Below, piece after piece: positions 27,907-36,260 of a stretch of 64,000 nucleotides of DNA; the stretch's first letter is position 1; each line of letters starts with the position of its first letter. Origin of the DNA: Sva-07 sp963752815 (GTDB lineage: Bacteria; Actinomycetota; Acidimicrobiia; Acidimicrobiales; Ilumatobacteraceae); the NCBI GenBank assembly GCA_963752815.1, contig CAVVZI010000015.1, positions 310,001 through 374,000 of the forward strand. Reading direction: 5' to 3'. Made by a program: the position numbers and the translations under genes. The notes under the pieces were generated by a model, which was not told the DNA's origin, ran no database searches, and saw only the letters and a program-made list of their open reading frames with translations.

Positions 27907-28976
27907 CACAGGCTCCGCACGTATTCGACGATGGCTTGGATCTGCTCGTCGGTCAGCAGGTTGCCGAACCCCGGCATGCGGCCGGTGCCCTGGCCGTTGC
28001 GACCGTACAGCTTGCCTTCCTGGGAGCCCGACTTGATGAAGGCGACCATGTCGGCCTCGGTGGCGAAGTGGTTGTTCGTCGAACCACCGGTCAGGTTCCA
28101 CCCGTAGGCGCCCTGTCCACTCGTGGTCGGCTTGTCGTAGCTCCAACCGAGCGTGTGGCAGCGGGCGCAGCTGTAGGCGCCGCTCGAGAGGCTCAGGTTG
28201 AACAAGGCCTCGCCGTAGGTGGCGGCGTCGCCGTCCTCGACCGCCTTGTTGGCGGCCGCCTCGATGTCGGCCTGCAGGTCGGCCGGCAGGTGCCCGGAGT
28301 CGCACGTGAGTGGATCCTCGCCCTCGACACAGTCCTCGCGGGGGATCTGGATCGAGTGGAGGTAGGCGATCAGGTTGTTGATCTGCTGGCTGTTCATCGG
28401 GCCGCCGCCGACGAGACCCCACGGCGACATCGGCGAGAACGGGCGGCCGTAGTTGAGGATGAACCGCACCTCGTCGTCGCTGAATCGATAGAAGACGGTG
28501 TTGAGAGCGGGCGCCTTCCAGTTGACCGCCTCGACCTCGCCGGTGTTCGGATCGGTCACCGTGAACGGTGCCTCACCGCCGACGGCCTTCATTCCGCCGT
28601 GACAGCCGGCGCAGTTGAACCCGCCGTCCGCGGTCGGTGCGAACAGCTCGGAACCCCAGCTGGCGAACCGGTCCTCCCAGCCCTGCTGAGCCCCGGCCTG
28701 ACGGCTCGGTTCGAACACCCAGTAGAGGGGCAGGGCGACGACGATGATCGCGAGCAGGATCACACCGATCAGCTGGACGCGTTCGAGGCGCGGCCCTTCG
28801 AGTGTCTCGTCGTCGAAGTACGGCTTGCGGTTGGCGGCGAGTTCGATCTCCGAACCGACCTCCTTGCGCCCACCGGCGACGTTGAAGATGCCGTAGACGA
28901 TCCACCCGATGGTGATGACGATCAGGCCGATGACGGCGATCGTGGTGGTCGTCGTAGCGAGGACTGCTGCGGTCAT
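27906..28976 (-). CDS. Membrane-anchored diheme cytochrome c of the bc complex
   Basis: 356 residues. Two membrane helices lie at about residues 12-33 and 67-86. Two heme c sites follow, CAGCH near residue 121 and CARCH near 280, with methionines in PMSPWG and GRMPGFGNLLTDEQ as candidate axial ligands. Expected to accept electrons from the Rieske protein on the outer membrane face. ATG 28976 overlaps the Rieske gene stop. Role matches QcrC functionally, though the architecture differs from the classical actinobacterial form. Confidence 0.88.
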   Translation of the reverse strand: MTAAVLATTTTTIAVIGLIVITIGWIVYGIFNVAGGRKEVGSEIELAANRKPYFDDETLEGPRLERVQLIGVILLAIIVVALPLYWVFEPSRQAGAQQGWEDRFASWGSELFAPTADGGFNCAGCHGGMKAVGGEAPFTVTDPNTGEVEAVNWKAPALNTVFYRFSDDEVRFILNYGRPFSPMSPWGLVGGGPMNSQQINNLIAYLHSIQIPREDCVEGEDPLTCDSGHLPADLQADIEAAANKAVEDGDAATYGEALFNLSLSSGAYSCARCHTLGWSYDKPTTSGQGAYGWNLTGGSTNNHFATEADMVAFIKSGSQEGKLYGRNGQGTGRMPGFGNLLTDEQIQAIVEYVRSL

Positions 28977-29845
28977 CAGTGATGTCCGCCGCCGGTGCAG
29001 TGGGGGCCCTCGGCCTCCTGGCCGGTGGTGTTCGTACCGATCGCCGGGCCCGTGACCTTCTTGCCGGTGTTGATCGTGACGTCGCCGTTGGCGCCGATCG
29101 TGGCCGGATGGCGGTCCATGCCGCGCGGGGCCGGTCCGGCCTTCTTCTCGCCGACGCGGTTGTACTGCGAGCCGTGGCACTGGCACTCGAACCACTGGCT
29201 GGTCGTGCACTGCGGCACGCGGCAGCCGAGGTGGGGGCACTTCTGGCTGAGGATCGTGATGCCCTGTCGCATCGTGACGAGGAGCGACTCGTCGTAGACC
29301 AGCTCGGCCGCGGGCAGCGCCTCTGCCGGATAGTCGGTGATCCAGGCGCGGGCCTCGGGCGCATAGAAGAAGCCGTTGCCCTGCTTGATGCCGTCCTTGA
29401 TCGCCGGGAGCTTGCCCACGGTGACCAGGCCGCCGAAGCCGCCCTTGCCCGTCGGCCACAGGAAGCCGACGAACGCGGCGGCCGCGAACGTGACGATGCC
29501 GATGCTCATGAGCCCGACCGTGGCGCGGTTGAAGAACTGCCGACGGGACTCACCGATCACCTCGGGATCGGGTGGCGTCCACGGCACGATGTCGGAGTCG
29601 TGGTCGACGACGGCGATGGCCGTGCCGACCCGCGCCGCGGTGCCCGCGGCCTCGACGTCGGACGCGGTCGTCCCGCTCGCCACCGACACGTCGGTGGAGC
29701 GCGCGGCACGGTCGCGCTTGACCGTTTCGCCCGACAGGGCGCCGGCACCGCGGACGTCGCTGCGACGCGCCAGGGTGAAGAACGCCACCGCGGCGAGGAC
29801 GACAACGACTGCGATGACGATGGCGATGACTGCTGTGGTACTCAT
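28976..29845 (-). CDS. qcrA: Rieske iron-sulfur subunit of the bc complex
   Basis: 289 residues. [2Fe-2S] ligands are CPHLGC near residue 202 and CQCHGS near 220, as in Rieske proteins. An N-terminal helix (VIAIVIAVVVVLAAVAFF) and a second helix at about 134-152 (GLMSIGIVTFAAAAFVGF) anchor it. The tail ends in EGPHCTGGGHH. Translationally coupled to the downstream cytochrome c gene. Function is certain; exact start less so. Confidence 0.92.
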   Translation of the reverse strand: MSTTAVIAIVIAVVVVLAAVAFFTLARRSDVRGAGALSGETVKRDRAARSTDVSVASGTTASDVEAAGTAARVGTAIAVVDHDSDIVPWTPPDPEVIGESRRQFFNRATVGLMSIGIVTFAAAAFVGFLWPTGKGGFGGLVTVGKLPAIKDGIKQGNGFFYAPEARAWITDYPAEALPAAELVYDESLLVTMRQGITILSQKCPHLGCRVPQCTTSQWFECQCHGSQYNRVGEKKAGPAPRGMDRHPATIGANGDVTINTGKKVTGPAIGTNTTGQEAEGPHCTGGGHH

Positions 29846-29866
29846 GACAGGTCTCCTTTCACCGTC

Positions 29867-30658
29867 TCAGAGCTCGAAGAACAAGCCGTCGCGCCAGGGC
29901 AGCACGAAGTTGAAGCCGGGGCCCCGGAAGAACGATCCGATGATGACGAGGACCGCCCAGAACATGAGGTGCACGGTCATCAGCGACGTGACGAACTTGC
30001 GATCTTCGGGCTTGTTCGAGGGATTGCGATCGAGATACGGGGCGAGGATCAGCGCGATGATCCCGACGCCGGGGATCGTGACACCGGCGACCATCGGGTG
30101 GAACATGGTGAGCAGTTCCTGCAGGCCGAGGAAGTACCACGGCGCCTTCGACGGGTTCGGCGTCAGGTTGGTGTTGGCCAACTGCAGCAGCGGGGCGTTG
30201 ACGAACACCGAGAAGATGAAGACGAACGCGGTGCAGGCGAGGGCGGCGACGAATTCGGCGGCCAGGAGGTGCGGCCAGGTGTGGACCTTGTCGACCGGCG
30301 TGGCCTTGACGTCCTGGATCGAGCCCGACTTGACGACGGTGAGCAGGCGTTGCGTGTGCCCGCCCGGACCGGCGCCGACGGGCACGCCGGCACCAGCGGC
30401 CGGTGCCGCGACGACGGCGCCGACCTTGTCGGCAACCGCGACCGCTCCACCGGATGCGGCGGCCGGCTCGTCGCCGCCTTCCTTGGCGGCCTTCGCGGCC
30501 TTGCTGCGCTGCAGCAGGTGTTCGGGGATGCGCGAGTCGGACGCGGCGGCAGCCGGTTCGGCCGCGGCGGGCTCCGCGGCAGCGGGTGCTGCTTCGGCCG
30601 CGGACTTGTCGCGAGCGGCCGCGGCCCGCTTCAGCAGGTGTTCGGGGATCTCGGTCAT
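29867..30658 (-). CDS. Cytochrome b C-terminal subunit (subunit IV type)
   Basis: 263 residues. The C-terminal ~165 residues match the PetD-like part of cytochrome b, with the quinol-site motif in PSKAPWYFLGLQELL and three helices. The first ~100 residues form an Ala/Pro-rich cytoplasmic extension that contains IPEHLLKR at residues 4-11 and IPEHLLQR at 44-51. The same motif opens the cytochrome c at 32652. Cytochrome b is thus split into two genes as in b6f-type complexes. Confidence 0.9.
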   Translation of the reverse strand: MTEIPEHLLKRAAAARDKSAAEAAPAAAEPAAAEPAAAASDSRIPEHLLQRSKAAKAAKEGGDEPAAASGGAVAVADKVGAVVAAPAAGAGVPVGAGPGGHTQRLLTVVKSGSIQDVKATPVDKVHTWPHLLAAEFVAALACTAFVFIFSVFVNAPLLQLANTNLTPNPSKAPWYFLGLQELLTMFHPMVAGVTIPGVGIIALILAPYLDRNPSNKPEDRKFVTSLMTVHLMFWAVLVIIGSFFRGPGFNFVLPWRDGLFFEL

Positions 30659-30734
30659 GGCGTCACCTCACCTTCAATCCGAACCTTCAATCCGATTTGG
30701 TCGATCCGGACGGTGATCGTCGAGGAAGTAGTCA

Positions 30735-31520
30735 TCACAACGGACCGGAGATGCCGCCGTCCTTGCGGACACGCCAGAAGTGGATCGCCATGAAGATGAC
30801 GATGATGAACGGGAAGAACAACACGTGCAACACGTACCATCGGAGCAACGTTTCGGAACCGATCTCGGCACCGCCGAGCAGCACGAAGCGGACCTCCTGA
30901 CCGAACACCGGGGTGTAGCCCATCATGTTGGTTCCCACCGTGACCGCCCAGAGGGCCAACTGGTCCCACGGCAGCAGGTAACCGGTGAACGACAGCAGCA
31001 GCGTCAGCGTGAGCAGGATGACGCCGATCACCCAGTTGAACTCGCGGGGCGGCTTGTAGGCGCCGTGGTAGAAGACGCGCGCCATGTGGAGGAACACGGC
31101 GAGCACCATCAGGTGCGCGCCCCAGCGGTGCATGTTCCTGACCAAGAGCCCGAAGGTGACGTTGGTCTGCAGGTTCTGGATGTTGTCCCAGGCGACCGTC
31201 GCCTCGGGTCGGTAGAAGAACATCAGGAAGATGCCGGTGACCGTGAGCAGGATGAACAGGAAGAAGCTCAGGCCACCGAGGCACAGGGTGTAGCTGACCT
31301 TCACCGCGTGACGCTTCACCTTCACCGGGTGCAGGTGGTAGAGCACCGAGTTCATGATGACGTAGCTGCGGTTGCGCGGGCTGTCGGTGTAGCCCTTGCG
31401 GAAGATCGAACCCGGCCGGAAGATCGAACTCCACGCCTGACTGCCCTGCACGGAATCGACCGTGGAGGAGACGCGATCCTTCACCGTCGGGCGAGGTTTG
31501 TCGTCGATGATCTTGGCCAT
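30735..31520 (-). CDS. Cytochrome b N-terminal subunit (b6 type)
   Basis: 261 residues with four main helices. Heme b ligand histidines appear in RNMHRWGAHLMVLAVFLHM and in YVLHVLFFPFIIVIFMAIHF; the quinol-site stretch is FTGYLLPWDQLALWAV. The ~75-residue N-terminal extension is cytoplasmic. A 76-base gap separates it from the subunit IV gene. Together these two form a split cytochrome b. Confidence 0.92.
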   Translation of the reverse strand: MAKIIDDKPRPTVKDRVSSTVDSVQGSQAWSSIFRPGSIFRKGYTDSPRNRSYVIMNSVLYHLHPVKVKRHAVKVSYTLCLGGLSFFLFILLTVTGIFLMFFYRPEATVAWDNIQNLQTNVTFGLLVRNMHRWGAHLMVLAVFLHMARVFYHGAYKPPREFNWVIGVILLTLTLLLSFTGYLLPWDQLALWAVTVGTNMMGYTPVFGQEVRFVLLGGAEIGSETLLRWYVLHVLFFPFIIVIFMAIHFWRVRKDGGISGPL

Positions 31521-31547
31521 GGTTCCGTTGTCCCTGATTCCCTGTTC

Positions 31548-31961
31548 CTAGAGCCTCATGCCATAGCCGTAGCCATGGTTGTTCGTACGCACGTGGGAGT
31601 TGCCCGCCGCGGTGGCGGGGCCGGCCTTGCCGAGGATGATGACCCCGGTCGGGCAGCGATCGACGCACAGCGCACAACGCGTGCAGATGTCGTCGTCGAT
31701 GATGAACATGAAGGCATCGGACGGATCGGTGCCCGGCTGCTCGGTTCCCGTCGCCTCGTCGACCGCGTCGACCGACACCATGTGGATGCACTTCCACGGG
31801 CAGATGTCGACGCAGCCCTCGCAGGCGATGCACTCCGTCTGATCGATGTGGATGAACTGCTTCGGCTTGACGGCCTTCGACAGGTAGTCGGCATCGACCT
31901 CCACCAACATGTAGTCGTCGGTGAACGGCATCATCGGGGGGTTGGCGTCGGTCTTCGCCAT
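31548..31961 (-). CDS. 2[4Fe-4S] ferredoxin-like protein within the bc operon
   Basis: 137 residues with two cluster motifs, CIACEGCVDICPWKC near residue 45 and CTRCALCVDRCPTGV near 93, so it should bind two [4Fe-4S] clusters on the cytoplasmic side. No membrane segment. The C-terminus is short and polar (NNHGYGYGMRL). It lies 27 bases before the cytochrome b gene. A ferredoxin in this place suggests either electron delivery to, or assembly of, the bc complex; the role is inferred. Confidence 0.88.
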   Translation of the reverse strand: MAKTDANPPMMPFTDDYMLVEVDADYLSKAVKPKQFIHIDQTECIACEGCVDICPWKCIHMVSVDAVDEATGTEQPGTDPSDAFMFIIDDDICTRCALCVDRCPTGVIILGKAGPATAAGNSHVRTNNHGYGYGMRL

Positions 31962-31968
31962 GACGGCC

Positions 31969-32445
31969 CTATGCCTTCTTCACGAGGGGTCGGCCGTACG
32001 TGGACACCGGCAGTTCCTTCGGCTTGACGTTGCCACGCTTCTGCCACCACACGGCGAGGAAGATGTAGATGCCGAAGAAGACGACGTGGAGCAGCACCAC
32101 GACGATGTCGCGCACCGCTTCGTACTGCAGCGTGATCGGGTTCCAGCCGCCTTGCGACTGCGGCTTCAGGAAGCCGCCCCAGCCGATGAGCAGCTTGTCC
32201 TTCGACCAGCCGAGGTTCTTGTCGGCGTGGCTGATCCATTGGTGGGGCACGACGCCGAACGCGAGGAACAACGCCCCGAAGACGTAGACGCTGGCGAGCA
32301 TCGCCTGGCCCCAGTCGAACGGCGCGTCGATCGGCCGACGCTTGCCGTACGGGATGATGGCGAGCGCCATCACGAGCGCGCCGATGAACGCGGCGAGGAA
32401 CGACTGGTTGACGCCGGGCCACCTGAGCACATCGACGGCGATCAT
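31969..32445 (-). CDS. Three-span membrane protein, first gene of the respiratory superoperon
   Basis: 158 residues with three membrane helices: SFLAAFIGALVMALAIIPYG, MLASVYVFGALFLAFGVV and DIVVVLLHVVFFGIYIFLAV, with a central loop (HADKNLGWSKDKLLIGWGGF) and basic tail. ATG 32445 has GGAGAGGAA about 13 bases upstream. It sits 7 bases before the ferredoxin gene. No heme motif; likely a bc-complex accessory subunit by position. The family is not recognised. Confidence 0.7.
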   Translation of the reverse strand: MIAVDVLRWPGVNQSFLAAFIGALVMALAIIPYGKRRPIDAPFDWGQAMLASVYVFGALFLAFGVVPHQWISHADKNLGWSKDKLLIGWGGFLKPQSQGGWNPITLQYEAVRDIVVVLLHVVFFGIYIFLAVWWQKRGNVKPKELPVSTYGRPLVKKA

Positions 32446-32496
32446 GACTGTGGCGTTCCTCTCCTGATGATCGGTGTTGGGCGGTGGGTGCAGTGT

Positions 32497-32522
32497 GCGC
32501 AAACGACTGTAGTCGTCAGCGC
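32497..32522. promoter_or_regulatory. Inverted repeat in the divergent cytochrome promoter region
   Basis: ACGACT (32503-32508) and AGTCGT (32511-32516) flank a 2-base centre, with outer GCGC on both sides. It lies between the start of the minus-strand respiratory operon (32445) and the plus-strand cytochrome c (32652), the 206-base spacer that must hold both promoters. A regulator site is plausible but unproven. Confidence 0.4.
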
Positions 32523-32651
32523 CGGATGTACGAAGTCTGGCACCACACTGTGTCGAGCGCGCGAGGTTGTGCGTAAGTGCATGGGGACGGCGGCGTCGGA
32601 TCGAGCTCGGAGATTCTCGAAGTCGCGCGATCGCCATCTATCATCGGCGCA

Positions 32652-33509
32652 GTGACCGAGATCCCCGAACATCTCCTCAAACGGTCGCGCGAGCGACGTT
32701 CCGCGATCGGCCAGGGAGGCGATGCCGAGACGCCGGCGGAGACCGCGCCCGCGAAGGCCGCCTCGTCGGCTCCGGCCACCACTGCGGCGGCCGCCCCTGC
32801 CGCGACCGGCCCCGCGCCGCGCACCGGTGCTCCGGCCGCCCCGCCGGCACCTCCGGTCAAGCCCGACCCGCCGTACGTCGTCGCCGCCAAGCAGCGCCGC
32901 AAGATCCCGTTCTGGGCGATGGCCACCCTCAGCCTCATGCCGATCTGGGGCTTCATCTACGTTCGTGCGCTCACCGACGGTCCCGACGTCGTCGAGGGCC
33001 CACTGGGCAACGGCGTTGCGGTGTACTCCAACTGCGCGAGCTGCCACGGCGCCGACGGCGGCGGTGGCGTCGGCTATCCGTTCTCCGGCGGCGAGGTACT
33101 GAAGACGTTCCCCCACATCGCCGACCAGGTCCGCTGGGTCTACTACGGCACCGAGGGCTACAACGCCGCCAACATCCCGGTGTACGGCTCGGAGAGTCGG
33201 GACGGTGGGGCCCATGTCACCGGCGAGCAGGGTGTGATGCCCGCGTTCGGCACGCAGCTCAGCGGCGCCGACATCGTCGCCGTGGTCTGCCACGAGCGCT
33301 ACACGTTGGGCGGTGCCGACCCGCTTTCCGACGAGTACGAGGACGAGTACACCGCGTGGTGCGCTCCCGACTCGCCGATCTTCGCCGCACTCGAGTCCGG
33401 CGATCTCGACCTGACGACCGGCGAGATGCCCGAGGTGCTGAACGCCAACGGCGACCCGATCGACGTCGGCGTCGTCGGTCCGGAACCGGCGCCGGCGCCC
33501 GCCGACTGA
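32652..33509 (+). CDS. Membrane-anchored monoheme cytochrome c
   Basis: 285 residues from GTG 32652. It begins TEIPEHLLKRSRERR, the same motif as the split cytochrome b subunit, followed by an Ala/Pro linker to about residue 75, one membrane helix (IPFWAMATLSLMPIWGFIYV) and a class I cytochrome c domain with CASCHG near residue 127. The likely axial Met is in GVMPAFGTQLSGADIVAVV. It is divergent from the bc/nuo superoperon and probably carries electrons from it. The C-terminus is acidic and proline-rich. Confidence 0.85.
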   Translation: MTEIPEHLLKRSRERRSAIGQGGDAETPAETAPAKAASSAPATTAAAAPAATGPAPRTGAPAAPPAPPVKPDPPYVVAAKQRRKIPFWAMATLSLMPIWGFIYVRALTDGPDVVEGPLGNGVAVYSNCASCHGADGGGGVGYPFSGGEVLKTFPHIADQVRWVYYGTEGYNAANIPVYGSESRDGGAHVTGEQGVMPAFGTQLSGADIVAVVCHERYTLGGADPLSDEYEDEYTAWCAPDSPIFAALESGDLDLTTGEMPEVLNANGDPIDVGVVGPEPAPAPAD

Positions 33510-33571
33510 ACGCCCTGCTCCGCTCCGTGCGGGCAGACTGGATCTCGTGACCCGCTCGTGAACCGCCGCTC

Positions 33572-34855
33572 GTGACCACTGTCGACACCGATGTGCTCGT
33601 GGTGGGCGGCGGCCCGTCGGGCTCGGCCACGGCACTCCGGCTGGCGTCACTCGGACATCGGGTCACGCTCGTCGAGAAGCGGGCCACCCCTCGCCACAAG
33701 GCGTGCGGTGACATCCTCACCCCGCGGGCGGTCGCCGAACTGGCGCGCCTCGGCATCGATCCGCTCGATCCGGGGCGAGGTGACGGGCGGACCGGCGGGT
33801 GGGCTGGGGGGAACGGTCACCGGATCGAAGGGGTCCGGCTGATCGCCACCGGCCGCGAGATCGCCGAGCCCTGGCCCGAGCATCCTGACCTGCCCGGCCA
33901 CGCCGTGGCGTTGCGTCGAGACGTGCTCGACGAGTCGCTCCGAGAGCGCGCTCGCGGGGCGGGCGTGACCGTGCTGATGGGCCACGAGGCCACCGCACCG
34001 CTCGCGGAACGGGGGTTCGTTCGCGGCGCCACGATGTCCACGGTCGACGGGGAGCGGGAGATCCGCGCCCGCTTCGTCGTGGTCGCCGACGGCGCCAACA
34101 GCCGGTTCGGGCGGGCGCTCGGCACCACGCGCGCCCACGACTGGCCGTACGGGATCGCGACGCGGAGCTACTGGACCAGCCCGCGTTCGTCCGACCACTG
34201 GTTGGAGACGTGGCTGGCGATCCCCGACGCCAACGGCACGCCCATCGCCGGCTACGGATGGGTCGCCCCGCTCGGCGACGGCACGGTGAACATCGGTGTC
34301 GGCGTGCTCTCGTCGTACCGCGACATCCGCGGCGTCCACGTCCTCAAGTTGCTCGACACCTTCGCTCGCCAGGTCGCCGATCGATGGGAGATCGACCCGG
34401 GCGAGATCCTCAAACCGCCGACGAGGTTCCGGGTGCCGCTCGGCGGGTCGGTCGGACCGACGATGGGCCCGACCTTCCTCGTGGTCGGCGATGCGGCGGG
34501 CGTCGCCAACCCGTTCAACGGCGACGGTGTCGACGCCGCGCTGATGACCGGGCGGCTCGCCGCGGACGTGCTCGACGAGGCGCTCACCTCCGGCAACTCC
34601 ACGTCGTTGCAGCGCTTCCCGACCCTGCTCGCCGATTCGGTCGGTCAGTACCACAAGGTGGGTCGGCTCGCCGCCCGCTTCGTCGGCCGGCCCGGCGTGC
34701 TGCGCCCCGTGCTGCGCGTGGCCATGCGCAGCGACCGCGTGATGGGTTCGGCACTGCGCATCGCCACCCGTCAGCTCCGCTCGGACGAGGCCGGTTCGGC
34801 CGAGCGCGCCTACGCCCTCGCCTCCACCCTCTCCAAACTCGCCCCCAACTGGTAG
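33572..34855 (+). CDS. Geranylgeranyl reductase family FAD oxidoreductase
   Basis: 427 residues. FAD-binding motif VLVVGGGPSGSATALRLASL at the N-terminus, the substrate-side CGD in RHKACGDILTPRAV, and the second FAD motif GDAAGVANPFNGDGVDAAL near residue 306. The family reduces isoprenoid double bonds. With menaquinone-type respiration next door and a polyprenyl synthase at 37.2 kb, saturation of a menaquinone tail (MenJ-like) is a reasonable inference. The GTG start follows two similar CTCGTGA triplets, so it is uncertain by a few codons. Confidence 0.82.
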   Translation: MTTVDTDVLVVGGGPSGSATALRLASLGHRVTLVEKRATPRHKACGDILTPRAVAELARLGIDPLDPGRGDGRTGGWAGGNGHRIEGVRLIATGREIAEPWPEHPDLPGHAVALRRDVLDESLRERARGAGVTVLMGHEATAPLAERGFVRGATMSTVDGEREIRARFVVVADGANSRFGRALGTTRAHDWPYGIATRSYWTSPRSSDHWLETWLAIPDANGTPIAGYGWVAPLGDGTVNIGVGVLSSYRDIRGVHVLKLLDTFARQVADRWEIDPGEILKPPTRFRVPLGGSVGPTMGPTFLVVGDAAGVANPFNGDGVDAALMTGRLAADVLDEALTSGNSTSLQRFPTLLADSVGQYHKVGRLAARFVGRPGVLRPVLRVAMRSDRVMGSALRIATRQLRSDEAGSAERAYALASTLSKLAPNW

Positions 34856-34883
34856 CGCTCCCCGGGCCACCCCAGCCCACCCG

Positions 34884-34927
34884 AGCGATGAGCCAAACGA
34901 CCGGATACGGGCCTCTCGCTCATCGCT
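34884..34927. repeat. Dispersed hairpin, family A variant, copy 5
   Basis: Arms AGCGATGAG and CTCATCGCT with internal ACGACCGG/GGGCCTC partial pairing. First of a tandem pair between the convergent geranylgeranyl reductase and ATPase genes; it may end transcription from both sides. Confidence 0.85.
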
Positions 34928-34944
34928 GACCGCAGCCGGACCCG

Positions 34945-34988
34945 AGCGATGAGCGAAACGACCGGATACGGGGCTCTCGCTCATCGCT
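34945..34988. repeat. Dispersed hairpin, family A variant, copy 6
   Basis: Nearly identical to 34884-34927, 61 bases downstream, with a 17-base spacer. Arms AGCGATGAGCGA and TCGCTCATCGCT are longer here. It ends 18 bases before the ATPase stop. Confidence 0.85.
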
Positions 34989-35006
34989 GAGGCGGAATCG
35001 TGGCGC

Positions 35007-36185
35007 CTACGAGTCGTCGCGGCGGCGGACGTAGTCGGCCATGCCGGGCACGGTGTAGGCGATCACGCCGTGCTCCGGGGCGTAGACGATGCCCTTGCCG
35101 ATCAGGTTCGCCCGCGCCGGGCCGAGTGAGCGCGAACTCGTGTGGCCGAGCCGTTGGGTGATGTCGGCGATCCTCGACGGGGCCCCGTCGTCGGGCGCCA
35201 TCGCGCGGAGGAACTCGCGCTCGGCGTTCGTCGCCCGTTCCCAGCGCGAGGAGTAGAACCCGAGGTCGAGTTGCTGTTGCCCCTCGGCGACCCCGATGGT
35301 GGCGTCGTCGAGGGCGATCGTGTGGGGCCCGGCGGCGGCGTCCCAGACGGTCTTGCCGAACTGCTGCAGGAAGTAGGGGTAGCCACCGGACTCGCCGAGC
35401 ACGAACTGCGCCGCGTCGCGGTCCCATGCCACCTGATGTTCGGCCGCCGGTTCGGTCAGCGCGAAGAGGGCGTCGACGTCGGCCAGCGGGTCGATGGCGC
35501 GGTAGTCGAACAGGCGCTCCGCGTAGGACTCCGCGGCGGCCAGGTGTGTCGGCAGGCTCGGGAGGCCGCCGCCGATGACGAACCAGGGGAGGCTGGACTG
35601 GCCGGCCCGATGACACGAACGGCACACGGCCGACATCTGGTCGATCGTGAGCTCCTGCATCTCGTCGATGAAGAGGACGACGCCGACGTGGTCCTCCTTT
35701 GCCGCCGCACCGACGGCGTCGGCCAGGTCGACGAGGTCGAATTGGAGGTTGCCGCTGTCGGCCCGACCGGGAAGACGCTCGAAGCCCAGACTCACACCCT
35801 CGACGCCGACGGTCGCCTGGAACGAGGTGATCGAGCCGAGCGCCTCGCGGATCTTCTCGGTCGTTCGCCCGATCCAACCCTTCTGCCGGCGAGCCGCGTT
35901 CGCCAGTTCGGAGGCGAGCGCCGCCGAGAAATGATCACGCCGCGTGTGCTCGGCCTCGACCTGCACGACCAGCCACCCGCGCTCCATCGCCCGGCCGGCG
36001 AGTTCGCCGAGGAGCACCGTCTTGCCGACACCACGCAGCCCGCTGAACACGATGCTCCGGGAGATCAGCCCGCGCGCGGCGCGGTCGGCGAGCACCTCGA
36101 AGGCCTCGATGTCGACGTCGCGCCCGGCGAGCGCCGCCGGTCGCAGCCCGGCCCCCGGGTTGTACGGGTTCGTGCGCGGATCCAT
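35007..36185 (-). CDS. AAA-type ATPase with winged-helix-like C-terminus
   Basis: 392 residues. Walker A GLRGVGKT near residue 50, Walker B VVLFIDEMQE near 169. The C-terminal part (REFLRAMAPDDGAPSRIADI, RLGHTSSRSLGPARANLIGK) looks like a winged helix, giving the layout of ORC/archaeal-type ATPases. No partner domain is visible. Its promoter region is AT-rich, unlike its surroundings, and contains a 22-bp palindrome shared with the divergent gene. The family is common in actinobacteria but of unknown role; a stress or defence function cannot be shown here. Confidence 0.75.
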   Translation of the reverse strand: MDPRTNPYNPGAGLRPAALAGRDVDIEAFEVLADRAARGLISRSIVFSGLRGVGKTVLLGELAGRAMERGWLVVQVEAEHTRRDHFSAALASELANAARRQKGWIGRTTEKIREALGSITSFQATVGVEGVSLGFERLPGRADSGNLQFDLVDLADAVGAAAKEDHVGVVLFIDEMQELTIDQMSAVCRSCHRAGQSSLPWFVIGGGLPSLPTHLAAAESYAERLFDYRAIDPLADVDALFALTEPAAEHQVAWDRDAAQFVLGESGGYPYFLQQFGKTVWDAAAGPHTIALDDATIGVAEGQQQLDLGFYSSRWERATNAEREFLRAMAPDDGAPSRIADITQRLGHTSSRSLGPARANLIGKGIVYAPEHGVIAYTVPGMADYVRRRDDS

Positions 36186-36211
36186 GACCGAAGTCTAACA
36201 ATGTCTAGGCC

Positions 36212-36233
36212 CTACTAGGAATATTCGTAGTAG
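36212..36233. promoter_or_regulatory. 22-bp near-perfect palindrome centred between divergent genes
   Basis: CTACTA and TAGTAG flank the perfect centre GAATATTC, leaving a single unpaired G/G position on each side. The element is 27-28 bases from both divergent start codons (36185 and 36261), in an AT-rich stretch. Position and symmetry fit an operator shared by both promoters. Confidence 0.6.
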
Positions 36234-36260
36234 ACGTTAGTATTTGATAGTCCACGGACG

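Noticed and set aside
34884..34988. CRISPR array
   Set aside because: Only two palindromic units with a 17-base spacer and no cas genes.
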